The notes under the pieces were generated by a model that ran no database searches, was not told where the DNA came from, and worked only from the letters and a program-made list of their open reading frames with translations. Below, piece by piece: positions 10,771 to 22,577 of a stretch of 64,000 bases of DNA. The stretch spans positions 1,891,001 to 1,955,000 of the forward strand of contig JANUWF010001783.1 in the NCBI GenBank assembly GCA_026120185.1, in the 5' to 3' direction. Each line of letters starts with the position of its first letter. Position 1 is the first letter of the stretch. The translations under genes and the position numbers were made by a program. The stretch comes from Voacanga thouarsii (Eukaryota; Streptophyta; Magnoliopsida; Gentianales; Apocynaceae).

Positions 10771-11284
10771 AGAAGTGATCTACAACAAAATTTTTCGCTT
10801 CCTTCTTGTACATAATTTCCAAGTCAAATTCCTACAGCAATAAAACCATCTTATCAATTTTGGTTTGGAATCATGCTTAGTTAGTAGGTATTTAAGGGTA
10901 GAATGATCTGTATACATAGTAACTTTGGACAAAACAAGATAAGAACAAAATTTATCAAAAACAAATACTATTGCAAGTAATTCTTTTTCTGTTGTAGTGT
11001 AATTTTCTTATCCGCCGTAAAAGTCTTGCTTGCATAGTAGATTGGTGGAAAATGCTTATTTCTCCTTTGCCCAAGCATTGCGCCTACTGCAAAGTTACTT
11101 GCATTACACATTAGTTCAAAAGGAAGGGACTCTGGCCCAATTAAAGTAGGAGAGTCGATCAATTTCGTTTTAAGCACATTAAATGCATTGAGACATTTAT
11201 CATCAAAATTGAAAATAGCATCTTTTTCAAGTAAAAAAGTAATAGGCTTAGAAAATTTTGAGAAATCCAAGATAAACCCCCTAT
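10771..11284 (-). pseudogene. RNase H remnant of E1
   Basis: Minus-strand frame 11270-10968 reads FSKPITFLLEKDAIF..., then LPFELMCNASNFAVGAMLGQR, the conserved start of the retroviral-type RNase H. The catalytic Asp of the usual DAS motif is Asn here (CNAS). Frame breaks follow near 10968 and the end of the domain is degraded. It sits between RT and integrase in canonical order. Confidence 0.8.
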
Positions 11285-11990
11285 AACAACCTACATGACC
11301 AAGAAAACTTTAGATAGCCTTCACTGAAGTAAGAGGAAGAAGTTTCTCAATTGCTTCAATTTTTGCTCTATCAACTTCAATACCTTTTCTTGAAATCTTA
11401 TGTCCCAACACAATACCTTCTTGCACCAGATAGTGACATTTTTCCCAATTAAGCATGAGGTTAGTCACTTCACACATTTGGAGCACCTTTTCTAGATTGG
11501 CCAAACACAAATCAAAAGAATCACCAAAAAACAAAAAAGTCATCCATAAATACCTTCATGATATCTCCCACAAGTCATTCGAAGATAGCCATCATGCATG
11601 TTTTAAAAGTTTTTGGACCATTACAAAGACCAAAAGGCAAATGATGATATGCAAAAGTATCAAAAGGGCATGTAAAATTAGTTTTCTTTTGATCCTCCGG
11701 CACTATGGGAATTTGAAAGTAACTAAAAAAACTATATAAGAAACAATAAAACTCATGTTCGACTAATCTTTCTAACATTTAATCAATGAAACAAAGAGGA
11801 AAATGGTCCTTCCTAGTTGCTTAATTCAACTTCCTATAATCGATGTAAACCCACCAACTGGTTACCAATCTCATTGGGGTTAAATTATTTTTTCATTTGG
11901 GCTCACCATTATTCTCCCTTCTTTGTTACCACTTGTGTTGGACTAACCCAAATAATATCAGAAATGGTTAAATGATGCCTGAATCTAAGA
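11285..11990 (-). pseudogene. Reverse transcriptase remnant of E1, 5'-truncated
   Basis: 11778-11575 (-) encodes PEDQKKTNFTCPFDTFAYHH and PFGLCNGPKTF; 11543-11310 (-) encodes FFGDSFDLCLANLEKVL, LNWEKCHYLVQEGIVLGHKIS and IEAIEKL. These are RT palm and connection motifs of Athila-like elements. The catalytic DD box lies at a frame break near 11540. Homology to A stops near 11990, at the complement of CTCTTAGATTCAGGCATCAT. Protease and gag are absent. Confidence 0.82.
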
Positions 11991-12693
11991 GTTTCTTATT
12001 TGCTTGTTTTACATTAGTTAGTTTCTTATTTGCTCCCTCCCCCCCCCGCCCAATTTATTTTATGTTAATTCAGTATAAGAATTCATTCAAGTTAATTGTT
12101 CAAGAGTTGTTCATAAGGTTAAGATACGGAGAAAATATAAGAGTATACTTCTCTTGAGTTCTACCCTACTCACTGCTATTGTATGTTATATCTTAGGTAG
12201 AAGGGTTTATAAATTTCTTTTTGTTTAGTGCATGTCGACTCCATTAAAATGACCCTATTTTAAATGTCGCGATTCTCCTACAACAACTGCCCTTACTAAA
12301 TTTTCCAGTCTATGTGATGGTATAGGTGTCATCCAGCCCAACCTATTGGTGTCTCCGTATGACATTCTCCCATGGCTATGACATATCTTCAAAATATTAC
12401 TCTATACGCTTACCAGAATCAACACTTGACAGCAAGACAATCACGAAATATGCACTTAATAATGAATACACTAATATAACAACAACTAGAATTCAAAAGT
12501 TGCTAATGATTAATTATATAAAATCATCAAGTAAGTTAGACAAAATTTCATACACAATACAATAATATGGTATAATAAAAAATACAAATATACAACAACA
12601 TAAATATCCACAAGACACCTAAATACAACAGTAAGTACTATTTTTATATATAAAAGACTAAATCGATAAAAACCTAGCTTTCATTATGTTACT
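11991..12693. other. Unassigned sequence between E1 and the family C LTR
   Basis: No recognisable protein. It includes a C-run (12039-12048) and a partial direct repeat of AGTTTCTTATTTGCT (about 11987 and 12018). The small ORFs at 11972-12157 and 12326-12565 lack any family signature. It could be leader of the family C element or the scar of a deletion. Confidence 0.5.
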
Positions 12694-12711
12694 TTCTTAG
12701 AAATGGTGCTA
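12694..12711 (-). promoter_or_regulatory. Decayed tRNA-Asp-type PBS beside family C LTR
   Basis: The reverse complement reads TAGCACCATTTCTAAGAA after AAGTTTTT. It aligns with TGGCGCCGTTGCCGGGGA with several changes, mostly C to T or G to A, at the correct place next to the LTR end. Supports reading 12718-44242 as a minus-strand 5' LTR. Confidence 0.5.
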
Positions 12712-13354
12712 AAAACTTTATGTGTGTTTTTTTGGTATTAGAAATATTATCAACAAAGGTTACACTTAATCAAGCTTTAAATAAAATACTAAATACTAAA
12801 ATCACACATTTGGGCAAGTATGCTTATCATGTAATACAAGGAACAACAAGTATAAAATCTACAGGAACTTAGCAATTAGTATTACTTTACTCTAATCTTT
12901 ATTGTCTAGCAAATAAAAAAAAGGATAAAATAAATCACCTACTAACCCAATATACTAGAAAATATATCAAATTTACGCATGAAAAGTCACAAGGATTACC
13001 AATGAGTAAGAATAAGGAGAAAAAACATATAAAGAAAAAATCACCCAATTCTATGTCAAGTAATAAAAACACCCTTAAGATTATCAATTCTCATTCCAAG
13101 CATTGGTAGGATTTCAATTGAAAATTTCACTCTGTCTTGAGTTATGAAATCCAATTCTTAATTAATTAAGGATATATTTACCTCCCCAATTAAATCTAAT
13201 AAAGCATTAGGATCAATAATCCCAATTAAATCTGGAATAAGTAATACCCCTATCTCTAGGTGATACCACAAACCTGTCAATTAAAACCTAGAGGAAACTA
13301 ATGTCTCAATCTCTACATGACACAAAAATCTTAATGATTACTAGGTCTAATCCC

Positions 13355-13359
<5 letters not shown>

Positions 13360-13392
<33 letters not shown>
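13360..13392. repeat. (CT)n microsatellite
   Basis: About 16 CT units in the family C LTR, ending five bases before the copia TSD. Confidence 0.95.
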
Positions 13393-13396
<4 letters not shown>

Positions 13397-13401
13397 ATTG
13401 G

Positions 13402-14888
13402 TGTTGGAATGTATGCCCTCCAAACCCTGTGATGCAAATTCGATGAAATAAAAAAAGTTTTATTCTAAAAAATTATTTATGTTTTTTATTTTAATTTATG
13501 CATGATTTTATTGAAAAAAGACCCATTGTGTTTAAATAAGTGATCTATTGCAATGGAGGTCTTTCACAGTAAGATATGGATCATAGGTTATGTAACACAT
13601 AAACTTAGTTCTTAATTGGTTGATGAGAATGGGGATTTAATCAGGAAAAATGTTATTGTACTATGAATTCTAAATAGGAATTGACCTACCTTTGGCCAGT
13701 AAGTAGTCCACTCATTTTATGGTATAAGTGTATTTGGAATACATAGAACTGGATCAATAGTAATAGTTTCTCAAAATAATAAAATAATGTAAACCCAAAC
13801 TACTATAGCTATAGTGTTGAGTTATACCCTATGGCCTGAGTATTGGTTGGTGGTCTAGTGAAGCTGGAAGCATATACCTTGATGTATTGTAGGTGAGGTT
13901 CCATTATAGGATCAGTATACTTGTATGTTGGGTATATGTGACTAATTAGTCAAGATAAACTCATACGAGATAGTTTCTATACTCCTCAATGGAGAAACCA
14001 CCCATTTTTTGGTTGTCTAGGATAATCTATACAATCCAAGACTCTGGGAACGTAACTTAGTATTGTACGCTTTTGGGAAGCTTCTAGAAATAAGTGGGTA
14101 CATATTGGAAGTCATAGATTGTTGATTAGATATCTAAGGATGGTAGATATTATTGAGAGATGTGTTAGTACATTTCTCTTGTCTCAATTATAGGTGTTAC
14201 ATAGAGGGGTATTTTAGTCATTATACCTGTAGGTCAGAGATAGAACTATACACATCATTGTTCTTGGGATCAATATTTTTTTATGGTGATAATAGAAAAT
14301 ATTTAAAATGTAAAATATAGCTATTCCTATAGCAAGGTATTTTGGTCATTTTAATAGCCAATGGCGATATATTTTTTTATCCTCAGAATAACCCATAAGT
14401 CCAAATTAATTTTGGGTTAAGGAAAATGATCGTAAATAAAGTGGATTTTATTTTATTTGAATAGTCTAATTTATTATTGGGCAGAAATAAAAAATGGCAT
14501 AATACAGGGAATAAGTTAATTATCTGATTTAGTTGGTTAATTTAATTATTCAATCCTTAAGCCCAGATTGAATATATAATATTAGCTTAGTCCTAAATTA
14601 GAATAGCTTGAAAAATTATTTTAGTCCATTTAAGTTAATTAAATTATTTATGGGCTTTTATTAGTCTAAGAAAAAAAAAGTTAATTAATGGGGAACTCAA
14701 TAAATTAGACTAAAAGTTCTAAGCACTAGACCCAAGCCTAGTTTGGCTTAGACTAATGGGCTAAGTTGTTTGAGTAGATAGACTCTACTAATGTGTATCT
14801 ATTAGGGTTTGAAATTCAAGAGAAATAGATATGTGTGATTAGTGTAGTTTTAGGTAATCACTCATAGACATAACTCTAGCTAACTAAC

Positions 14889-14939
<51 letters not shown>

Positions 14940-15323
14940 TGATTGAAAATTTTCTCTTATTTTGCTTTGTCTTCTCTAGTAGAAGGGAAAAGGAAGAACA
15001 TGTTCTTGATACTACTTGTTAGCAAATTGTCCAGAGGATTAGAGACCAAATTTCCTAAGCCTTTTTGTTTTTCACCAGGGTATTAGGCAGAGGATATATT
15101 CTGAAATATCATAGATCTTGCATTCATGCTTAGAAGAAGTAGAAGGCTTCCGGGATATTCACCAAAAGCTACGACGCAAATATCAGTGGTAAACATCCAA
15201 GCACTTCTGCATAGCCTAAGTAGTCCAAAGGACTCCCAAAATGCAAAGGTATTATATTTTAAAAGCTTCCATTGCAATTTTTGAATGCTTCTGTGTGTAC
15301 TGTTTTGCCCCGATCCACTTTCA
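13402..15323 (+). repeat. 5' LTR of copia element (1922 bp)
   Basis: From TGTTGGAATGTATGCCCT to GATCCACTTTCA, directly before the PBS. The two halves of the 3' LTR add up to about 1905 bp. The (CT)n run is about 21 units here (14895-14936) and about 9 in the 3' LTR (about 43299-43317), so the microsatellite has changed since insertion. Confidence 0.92.
14895..14936. repeat. (CT)n microsatellite in copia 5' LTR
   Basis: About 21 CT units, contracted in the 3' LTR copy. Confidence 0.95.
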
Positions 15324-15325
15324 TG

Positions 15326-15337
15326 TGGTATCAGAGA
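15326..15337 (+). promoter_or_regulatory. Primer binding site, initiator Met tRNA (copia)
   Basis: TGGTATCAGAGA begins two bases after the LTR end. It matches TGGTATCAGAGC, the usual complement of initiator Met tRNA in plant copia elements, except for the last base. Confidence 0.9.
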
Positions 15338-17067
15338 GTGGTTTTTGGCAAACATAGGAGCATGCTAGGCAAATAAGGTCAGAAACTAATTATGTTTGTC
15401 AAAGTCTCAGTGATTTCTCGTGATTTTTTTATATGGGTAGTTCTCTGTGTAAGCCTCGTAAGTAGAGGTATAGGCTTCTGTAATAAGTTTTATTGCTTTT
15501 ATAGATCTTGTGTAAGCCTAGTAATCAAGGCTTTAGTATTTGGGTTTGTTTGAATCTCAATATTTTGGATTATTGTAACAATGCTATGCTTGAAAAATGC
15601 TAGAAAATGAAGCAAAATGAAGGAAGAATGGAGGAAGACGTAGCCGAGTCTAGATGTTCAGTGCAAAGCCCGTCCAAAGATGCATATAGGTGGTCAAGGT
15701 GATCCAAGGCTTGAGAAAGCCAAGGACCACCTGCAAGCTATGTTTCACCTCTCACAAAGCATATAAGTAGTCCAAGGCTTCCTAAGCCTTGCACCACTTA
15801 TGTGGGACAAGATGACCAGGGCGGTCACTATTTTGTGCAAGGTATGGACCGCCTTGGTCCATGCTTTCACGGTTTAGGCGGCTTTCACAGGTCGGATCGG
15901 CTTGTAGAAGCTATTTTTTTAGTTTTCCTTGTAAATTCTTTCAATTTTTGGCCCCATATGGTGCGAGGTTACTTTATGCAATATTCTGATAATATTTTGC
16001 ATGTAAAAAGTAGTAAATGGACTAGGATTAAACAATACCATTAATTAAAATGAATTAATGTGTTTAATTTAATTTTTTACTCATTTAGGTTTTTAAAAGG
16101 ATGGAATATTCATGAAAAACATTTACAGTTTTTTAGCATGCTATTTTCTTTTGGGTCTACCTAAGTGCACATTTTTCAAGACCTAAGTCTTGAAAAATAT
16201 TTTGACAAAGGAAAATATTTTTTTAATCAAAAGGTTTATTAACTTGGAACAAAATTAATTCTTGTTTATTCTCTTAAAGGTTTTGTATCCTTGATTGAGA
16301 GAATATGTGGGTTTAGATATTTAGTGGAAGTTTGTGGAAAAATCAATTTGAATTATTTTATTAGAACATTTTTTGTCATAATATAGAAGACCAAAGTCTC
16401 TAGGAATTTTTTAATAGAAAAATGTTTTTTGAAATCATTAAATTTTAACTCAAATAAAATTAATCCATGATAAATCTATCAAAATGTGTCCACCTTAACA
16501 TAGAGATTTTATGAGTTAGATATTTTATGTGAGATAAGGAAAACTTGATGAAATTTTTCTGAAAAATTGCTTATTTTAAAAGATTAAGTGGGAGAGAAGT
16601 TCCAATGACCCCATAGCTTCTATCACAATTCTTATTAGAGATCATAGGTCTCATCGCGTCACCCTAGAAGTGAACCCGTATAGGATAGAGATTCAACAAG
16701 GATCTAGATCTAATAGATGGATATAATTGATACTTGGGATACGTATTGTGATCAGCTAGCTCACATTGGAGGTCATAATGCCAAAATTATCCACAGGGGA
16801 TGAGAAGGAACTACCATGCCAATGATAGAGTTATCTTTTAGATCATTACCTAAAAGGGTAGTCAATTAGTGGTGGTTTATACACTTAGCTTAGAAATATT
16901 GGTAACATTTCCAAGAAGCTATGCTAGTTTTTTTAAGAGCCAAATTGAACATGTTACAGATAACAGTGACATGGTTAACTATTATAAGTTTTAATATAAA
17001 GACAAATAGCACAAATATTTATTTTACACAAATCAAGATTTTTTTTTCTATGTTTTGGTTTTAAAAA
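15338..17067 (+). other. Long copia leader between PBS and gag, with hairpins
   Basis: 1.7 kb without a coding match. Two inverted repeats stand out. AGGTGGTC (15688-15695) pairs with GACCACCT (15725-15732), enclosing GGCTT/AAGCC. A 16-bp stem with two mismatches and a 3-nt loop (15765-15780 with 15784-15799) is built on CAAGGCTT/AAGCCTTG. Both share CCAAGGCTT and could fold in the genomic RNA. The ORF at 15802-16044 shows no homology. Confidence 0.6.
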
Positions 17068-17900
17068 ATGGTCGTTAGCGGTTCTTTTAATCATTTGGCT
17101 GTCATTTTTCATGAGAATAAGTTAACGAGACCAAATTATGCAGACTGAAAAAGCAACCTGGATATAATACTCATAGCTAAGGAGTATAAGTATGTATTGT
17201 ATGATCCTTGTCTAGAGATCGGGGAGAGTTCTACTGAGGAAGAGCAATAGGTAGAAAAGGCATAGAAAAAGGCTAATGAGATAGCTCATTGTTACATGTT
17301 AGCCTCTATATCATATGTTCTCTAGTTTAAACACGACCATATAGCCATTGCCTACGACATTAGCACGTGATTAGCTATTATGTTCGCTGCCAAGAGCCGG
17401 CCTACAAGGTAAGAGGCTTTTAGGGTGATCATGAACACTAGGATAGATGAAGTAGCATCAATTAAGGAGCATATACTCAAACTGATTGCTACTTTCGAAG
17501 AAGCAAAAGTCCTAGAAGTTGTTATTGACCCTGAAAACTTGGTGGACATGGTCCTCGAGACTTTGCTGGGCTTCTTTATACAATTTAGATTAAACTATAA
17601 TATAAACAAGTTAAACATGAGTTTAACGAAATTGATGAAGGAGCTCTAGGTGGCAGAGAAAGTTATGAGGCCTCAGTCAAAGGCCTTGGTTGCTAATTTA
17701 TTTTCTTTAAGAATTGGGCTCAAGACCAAAAAGTTCAAAAAGAAGAAAGGCCATGCAGTGGCCCAGCCTAAGTCTTAACCCAAAGATAAGCCCAAAGGCA
17801 ACTACTTAAAATGTGGTAAAAAAGAACACTAGAAAAAGGAGTGCACAGATCTTTTAGCCAAGAAAAACCCTATAAGTAATGCTTACTATCGAGAGTCTAC
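17068..17900 (+). pseudogene. Copia gag (UBN2-like capsid) remnant
   Basis: One frame runs from ATG at 17068 with internal stops, several at positions usually Trp. It includes NLDIILIAKEYKYVLYDPC, the segment around MIMNTRIDEVASIKEHIL (17425), and IDPENLVDMVLETL with NYNINKLNMSL, matching plant copia gag. A nucleocapsid knuckle follows at about 17810-17850 (LKCGKKEH, a stop, KKEC), with the first Cys of CX2C replaced by Tyr. Inactive through stops. Confidence 0.82.
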
Positions 17901-18420
17901 ATCTATGTTGGATCAACTTCTACTTGGATTGTTGATTCAGAAGCCACTGATCATATCTGTAACTCCTTACAGGAGTTTAGGAAGACACGAAGACTCCAGA
18001 AGAGTGAGCATGCTCTCTGCGTGTGGAATGAAGCACAATTGTGGGCCCAAGCAGTAGGAGATCTGGAACTTATTTTTATTATAATAAAATAATTTTATTG
18101 AGGGATATTTTATATGTACCTGGTTTAAGATAAATTTTGATTTTAGTAGTAAAGCTAATAAATCATGGTTATTCTATTTTTTTTTTCTATTCTAGTATTA
18201 CTATCAGTAGAAATGGAGAAATGTTATGCACTAAACACATATATCATAATTTATTCTTCATAAATTCTATTAATAATCAAGTAAATAGCGCTTATAGTGA
18301 ACCTATAAACAAGAAGAGAAAGACCAATATCAATGACTCATATCTATAGTACCTAAGGGTGGGATTTTAGGCTTATTGAGACTAGAAAGTTAGCCTGAGT
18401 ATGAATCTTGCCAAATCGGG
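17901..18420 (+). pseudogene. Copia protease and integrase N-terminus remnant
   Basis: VDSEATDHICNSL at about 17928-17966 aligns with the copia aspartic protease start (DSGAT/S-H-C/I), but the active-site Gly is Glu. Downstream, 18137-18349 ends KKRKTNINDSYL before a stop and YLRVGF, the usual place of the conserved LWHLRLGH of the pre-integrase zinc finger. Damaged throughout. Confidence 0.7.
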
Positions 18421-19330
18421 AAGTTGACCAAATAGTCTTTTACCCAAAAGGTAGAAAGAGCCAAGAAGATATTGAGTTTATTCACACTGATGTGTGTGAT
18501 CCTTTATCTACACCAGCTAGGGAAGGTTTTGAGTACTTTATCAAGTCCATAGATGATTGTACAAGGAATGTTATATTTACCTAATGAGGTGTAAATATGA
18601 CTCTTTTAACAAATCCAAAAAGTATAAGGCTGAGTTGGCACGTCAAACAGGTAAACTGATAAAAACCCTTTGATCAAATCATGGTGGAGATTACCTCCGA
18701 GGTTAGTGTAAGGACTACATGGATAGAATCTCAGCTTAATGCTCCTAGGATACCCCAGTAGAATGGAATAGTTGAGAGAATGAATAGGACATTGATGGAA
18801 ATTATCCGAAGCATAATGTCTTATATGACTCTTCCAATTTCTTTTTGTGAATATGCCCTAGAAATAGTGGCATATATTCTAAACTTGATACCTTCCAAGT
18901 TAGTACCTATGACGTTTTATTAGATGTAGATTGGGTGAAAGCCAAGCTTGAATCATCTCCGGATATAAGAATGTCCCGTTTATGTATTGATAAAAATTGA
19001 AAAATTAGAACCAAGGTTAGAGTTATGCTATTTTATTGGGTATCTAAAAAGAATAAAGGGTGGATACTTTTATCATTCAAATGAGTAAAATGTACTGGTA
19101 AGTACTAATGCTAGAGAGGATAATCAAAGTATGTCTACAAAAAGTTCAACTAGAATGGAATGGATGGAGAAATTGTCCTCTGAGTCAACTTCTACCAACC
19201 TAATTATAGAATGAGAAGAGGCACAACCTCAAGATCCTATAGAATCATAAAAGAAGTGTATCTAGGGTTTTACAAAAATGGACAGGAAATATCTTTGGCC
19301 TAGTCTCCGATTATTAGGAACTAGATCCCA
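18421..19330 (+). pseudogene. Copia integrase core remnant
   Basis: Recognisable in pieces across frames: HTDVCDPLSTPAREGFEYF near 18480-18540, DDCTR near 18550, a stop-disrupted PQ-NG...VERMNRT near 18750-18795, and SYMTLP...EYALE near 18817-18870. The HTDVC and DD residues correspond to catalytic positions of the DDE core. After 18960 the linker towards RT is degraded. Confidence 0.75.
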
Positions 19331-20145
19331 TTAGGAACGAGGAGGCTATTACTGATGTTGATATAGACATGTGGCATGAAGCAATGAAAGCCAAGATTGA
19401 GTCAATGTAGTTCAATCAAGTTTGGGATCTTATAGCTTCACTTGAAGGGATAAAATCCATTAGGTATAAATGGGTATACAAGAGAAAGAGAGGTGTGGAT
19501 GAGAAGGTAGAAACCTTCAAGGCTAGGCTTGCAACGAAAGCTTATACTCAGAAAGAGGGAAATGATTATGAGGAAGCCTTTTCCCTGGTAGCCATACTTA
19601 AGTTCATCCGTATCCTACTTGACATTGCATGCCATTTTAATACAAGATATGGCATATGGATGTCAAGACGGCCTTTCTAAATGGTCATTTTAGTGAAAAC
19701 ATCTATATGTCTCAACCGAAGGGCTTTATTGCTAAAGGCTAAGAATATATGATTTGTAAGTTTAAGAAGTCCATTTATAGGCTTAAGTAAGCATCAGAGT
19801 ATGGAACATTCATTTTGATGAAACTATAAAGTCTTATGGTTTTACTCAAAATGAAGATGGACCATATGTATAAAGGAAACTGGAAGGCATTAATGTTATC
19901 TTTCTTGTATTATATATGGATGACATTTGACTCATTAGTAGAGACATTATCATTTACAAAGGTTTGGCTTTGTAGTCAATTTAGTATGAATGACTTAGGA
20001 GAGGCCAGCTACATTCTCGAGATTAAGCTTCTTAGAAATAGGAAGCAGAGAATATTAAAATTATCCCAAACTATATATATTGACAAAACATTGACCAAGT
20101 TTAGCATGAACTCATACAAAGGGACTCAAATCCCTTGCAAACATT
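19331..20145 (+). pseudogene. Copia reverse transcriptase remnant
   Basis: DMWHEAMKAKIESM leads into VWDL, then YKWVYKRKRGVDEKVETFKA (about 19465-19525), LATKAYTQKEGNDYEEAFS, a frame break near 19640 and [11 protein letters not shown]. The YVDD-equivalent region near 19910-19930 (YMDDI in one frame) is frame-broken. 19836-20147 carries CSQFSMNDLGEASYILEI and KTLTKFSMN. Classic order of copia RT motifs. Confidence 0.83.
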
Positions 20146-20886
20146 AGTTTTCTCTCTTCAAAAAAGAGTCCTAAGATATAAGAAGAAAAAGATAGGATAA
20201 GTAGGATTCCCTATGCTTTGATTGTGGGAAGTCTCATGTACGTCGTATTGTGTACTAGGCTAAATATCCTCTTAGTTGTAGGTTTAGTCAATAGATATCA
20301 ATCAAACCCTGGGAAGGTTCATTGTTAAGTGGTAAAACATATACTCAACTGTCTCAAAGGAGCGAGAGATTATATGTTGGTTTATAGAGTTGATGATTTA
20401 GTTCTAATAGGATACACAGACTCAGACTTCCAAATGGATAAGGATGAAAGAAAATCCATTAGCAGATATGTCTTTAACTTGTCTAGAGTGTCTATTTCAT
20501 AGAGGAGTATTAAGTAATCTTGTATTATTGATTCAACTATAGAAGTTAAGTATGTGGTAACTTCAGAGGTATCCAAATAAGCAGTCTGGCTCCAAAAGTT
20601 CCTTTCAAAACTTGGAGTTATGCTCCAGATGGACCGGCTAATTGCATTGTATTATCATAACTCAGACACAGTCTCACAATCTAAAGAACCTAGAAAGCAT
20701 AAGAAGAGAAAGTATATCGAGAAGAAGTACCACCTAATCCGAGAATTCATTCAAAGACGGAAAATCATGGTAGAACAGATAGTCTCGGAAAATAATCTAA
20801 CAGATCCATTCACCAAACCTCTTGCAAATAGAGTCTTTAGAAGACACTTGGATGCCATATGGGTGGGTACTTATAGGCTTATGTAA
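20146..20886 (+). pseudogene. Copia RNase H remnant
   Basis: YTDSDFQMDKDERKSISRYV near 20413-20475 carries the first RNase H Asp. STIEVKYV and AVWLQKFL follow, and 20620-20886 gives KYIEKKYHLIREFI, VEQIVSENNLTDPFTKPL and a tail to YRLM. The final TAA (20884-20886) lies inside the TGTAACA end of the inserted solo LTR, so the insertion now supplies the stop codon. Confidence 0.83.
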
Positions 20887-21036
20887 CATCCCGCCTTGAG
20901 CCATCCCAAAATATGAGATTGGTTACTATTTTGTGATCTTCTGCTTGAATTTTATAAAGTTACCTATAAAGCCATTTTCTTTCAAAGTCTTTATTTGTGA
21001 AATAAATATTTTATGTAAAGTATATTAAAAATATAT

Positions 21037-21040
<4 letters not shown>

Positions 21041-21071
<31 letters not shown>
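21041..21071. repeat. (TA)n microsatellite
   Basis: About 15 TA units in the solo LTR. Confidence 0.95.
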
Positions 21072-21074
<3 letters not shown>

Positions 21075-21110
21075 GAATATTTTTTTAATCGCAACTATTA
21101 TTAAACACTA

Positions 21111-21146
<36 letters not shown>
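21111..21146. repeat. (ATT)n microsatellite
   Basis: About 12 ATT units in the solo LTR. Confidence 0.95.
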
Positions 21147-22566
21147 GTCTAAAAACGTTACTAATGCTATAATTGCCTTACTATCCATATTATTTTACTA
21201 CTATTTCTAATATCATGATCATTGTTATATTTAAGTATTATTATTATTTTTTTCTTTTAAGAAAACAAATTTAATTTGACCACTTAATCTTTTCATTAAT
21301 TAGGTGGGCCCACACCTTTAATAAAATAAGTGCAAGGTGTCATGTGGGACCCACAAACTTTATTAAAGCTTAGATAGTTATTATGTTATATAAATTTCAT
21401 TATCTTATATTTTTCTAAAAGGTTCTAAAAGTTTTCACATTATTCTAAATTCTTCCACAATCTTCTCAGGGCTTCCAAAAGATTCTAGATTGATGAATCA
21501 TCATACCATGTGTCCTTAAAGCTTCTAGAAGGTGGTGAGTCACATGATGAGTCATTATATTACATAAGCGCTTGCATAAGAAATTACATAAACAAAGCTT
21601 CCACCATAAGCTTCTAAACACCCATAAATAGGGAAGGAATGGAGAAGAACAAGATTTGTAGCAAGAAGAGAGATAGAGGGGGGATGAAAATAGATAGAGA
21701 AGAAAGAGAGAAAGAAAGAAAGAATAAAGGGAAACTGGGAAGGGAGGAAAAGTGAGAAAGAAGGAAGAAAAAGGAATAGAGATGAAGAAGTAGAAATATT
21801 AAGAGATTGATTTTGCTCATTGATGTGAATAAACTTGACTTGAGGAATTAGCAAAGAACGAGGTGAATCTCATTTATTTTATGAAAACTGTTTTTGGCAA
21901 GTGTTTTTCTGAAATATGTGAAAATGAGTATTTTATGAATGTGGATATTGTGTGTCCCACTGGATTCATTCTCATTGTGAAATATGTTATGTTTATATTC
22001 ATAGGACTAATGTTCCTATGGTATAAATGGCGGTTGGACTAATGTTCCTTCCGAATGTGATTGCGATGTGAATTTGAAAAATAGTGGAACTATTAATCTG
22101 CATGTGAAGAAAATATTTGTTATATGTCAAGTGTGAGATCTCAAGTGTTGCTGACAAGTTGTCTTGCTGGAAAGTGCCATGAGACTGTTTTATCTAAAAA
22201 TCACGAGTACACATAGGACTCACTGAGTGTATTTGCACTGACATGTTTTCTACATGTTTTAGGCTGAAATGTATAGATTGGTGACTAGAATGCATAGAAA
22301 AGCATGATGAGGTAGAAATATGGAAAATGATCTGTGGTGTAATATTTATAGAATATTGTATGAAAGAATTGAAGACCGTGTACTAAGGAATTTTCCCATG
22401 AATAGATTCCTATTTTGAAGCTATAGTGTGATTCTGTTACTAATTAATTTGTTGTTCATTATAAAGACCCCTTGTCTGGGAGATCAGAAGAGGTGACATC
22501 CTACTAAGTCAAGACCCACTATGACATGGATATATGGGGTGTTACAGTTTGCATAGTCTTAGACTG

Positions 22567-22577
22567 CAATGGGAGAT
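22567..22577 (+). promoter_or_regulatory. Copia polypurine tract
   Basis: AATGGGAGATT directly before the 3' LTR start TGTTGGAAT. Typical of plant copia elements. Confidence 0.8.

Larger units (their letters stand above)
20882..22546 (+). mobile_element. Solo LTR of a chromovirus-like element (1665 bp) inside the copia element
   Basis: Begins TGTAACATCCC and ends GGGGTGTTACA, an 11-bp terminal inverted repeat with one mismatch. No PBS, PPT or coding sequence. Flanks GCTTA (20877-20881) and GTTTG (22547-22551) may be a decayed TSD (3 of 5). It contains a TATA-like CATAAATAGGG (about 21623), a (TA)n run, an (ATT)n run and the palindrome ACTCACTGAGT (22218-22228) shared with the 45-60 kb LTRs. 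It separates copia pol from its PPT. Confidence 0.78.

Noticed and set aside
12326..12565. 79-residue ORF in the unassigned segment
   Set aside because: No family signature and no conserved counterpart; length expected by chance.
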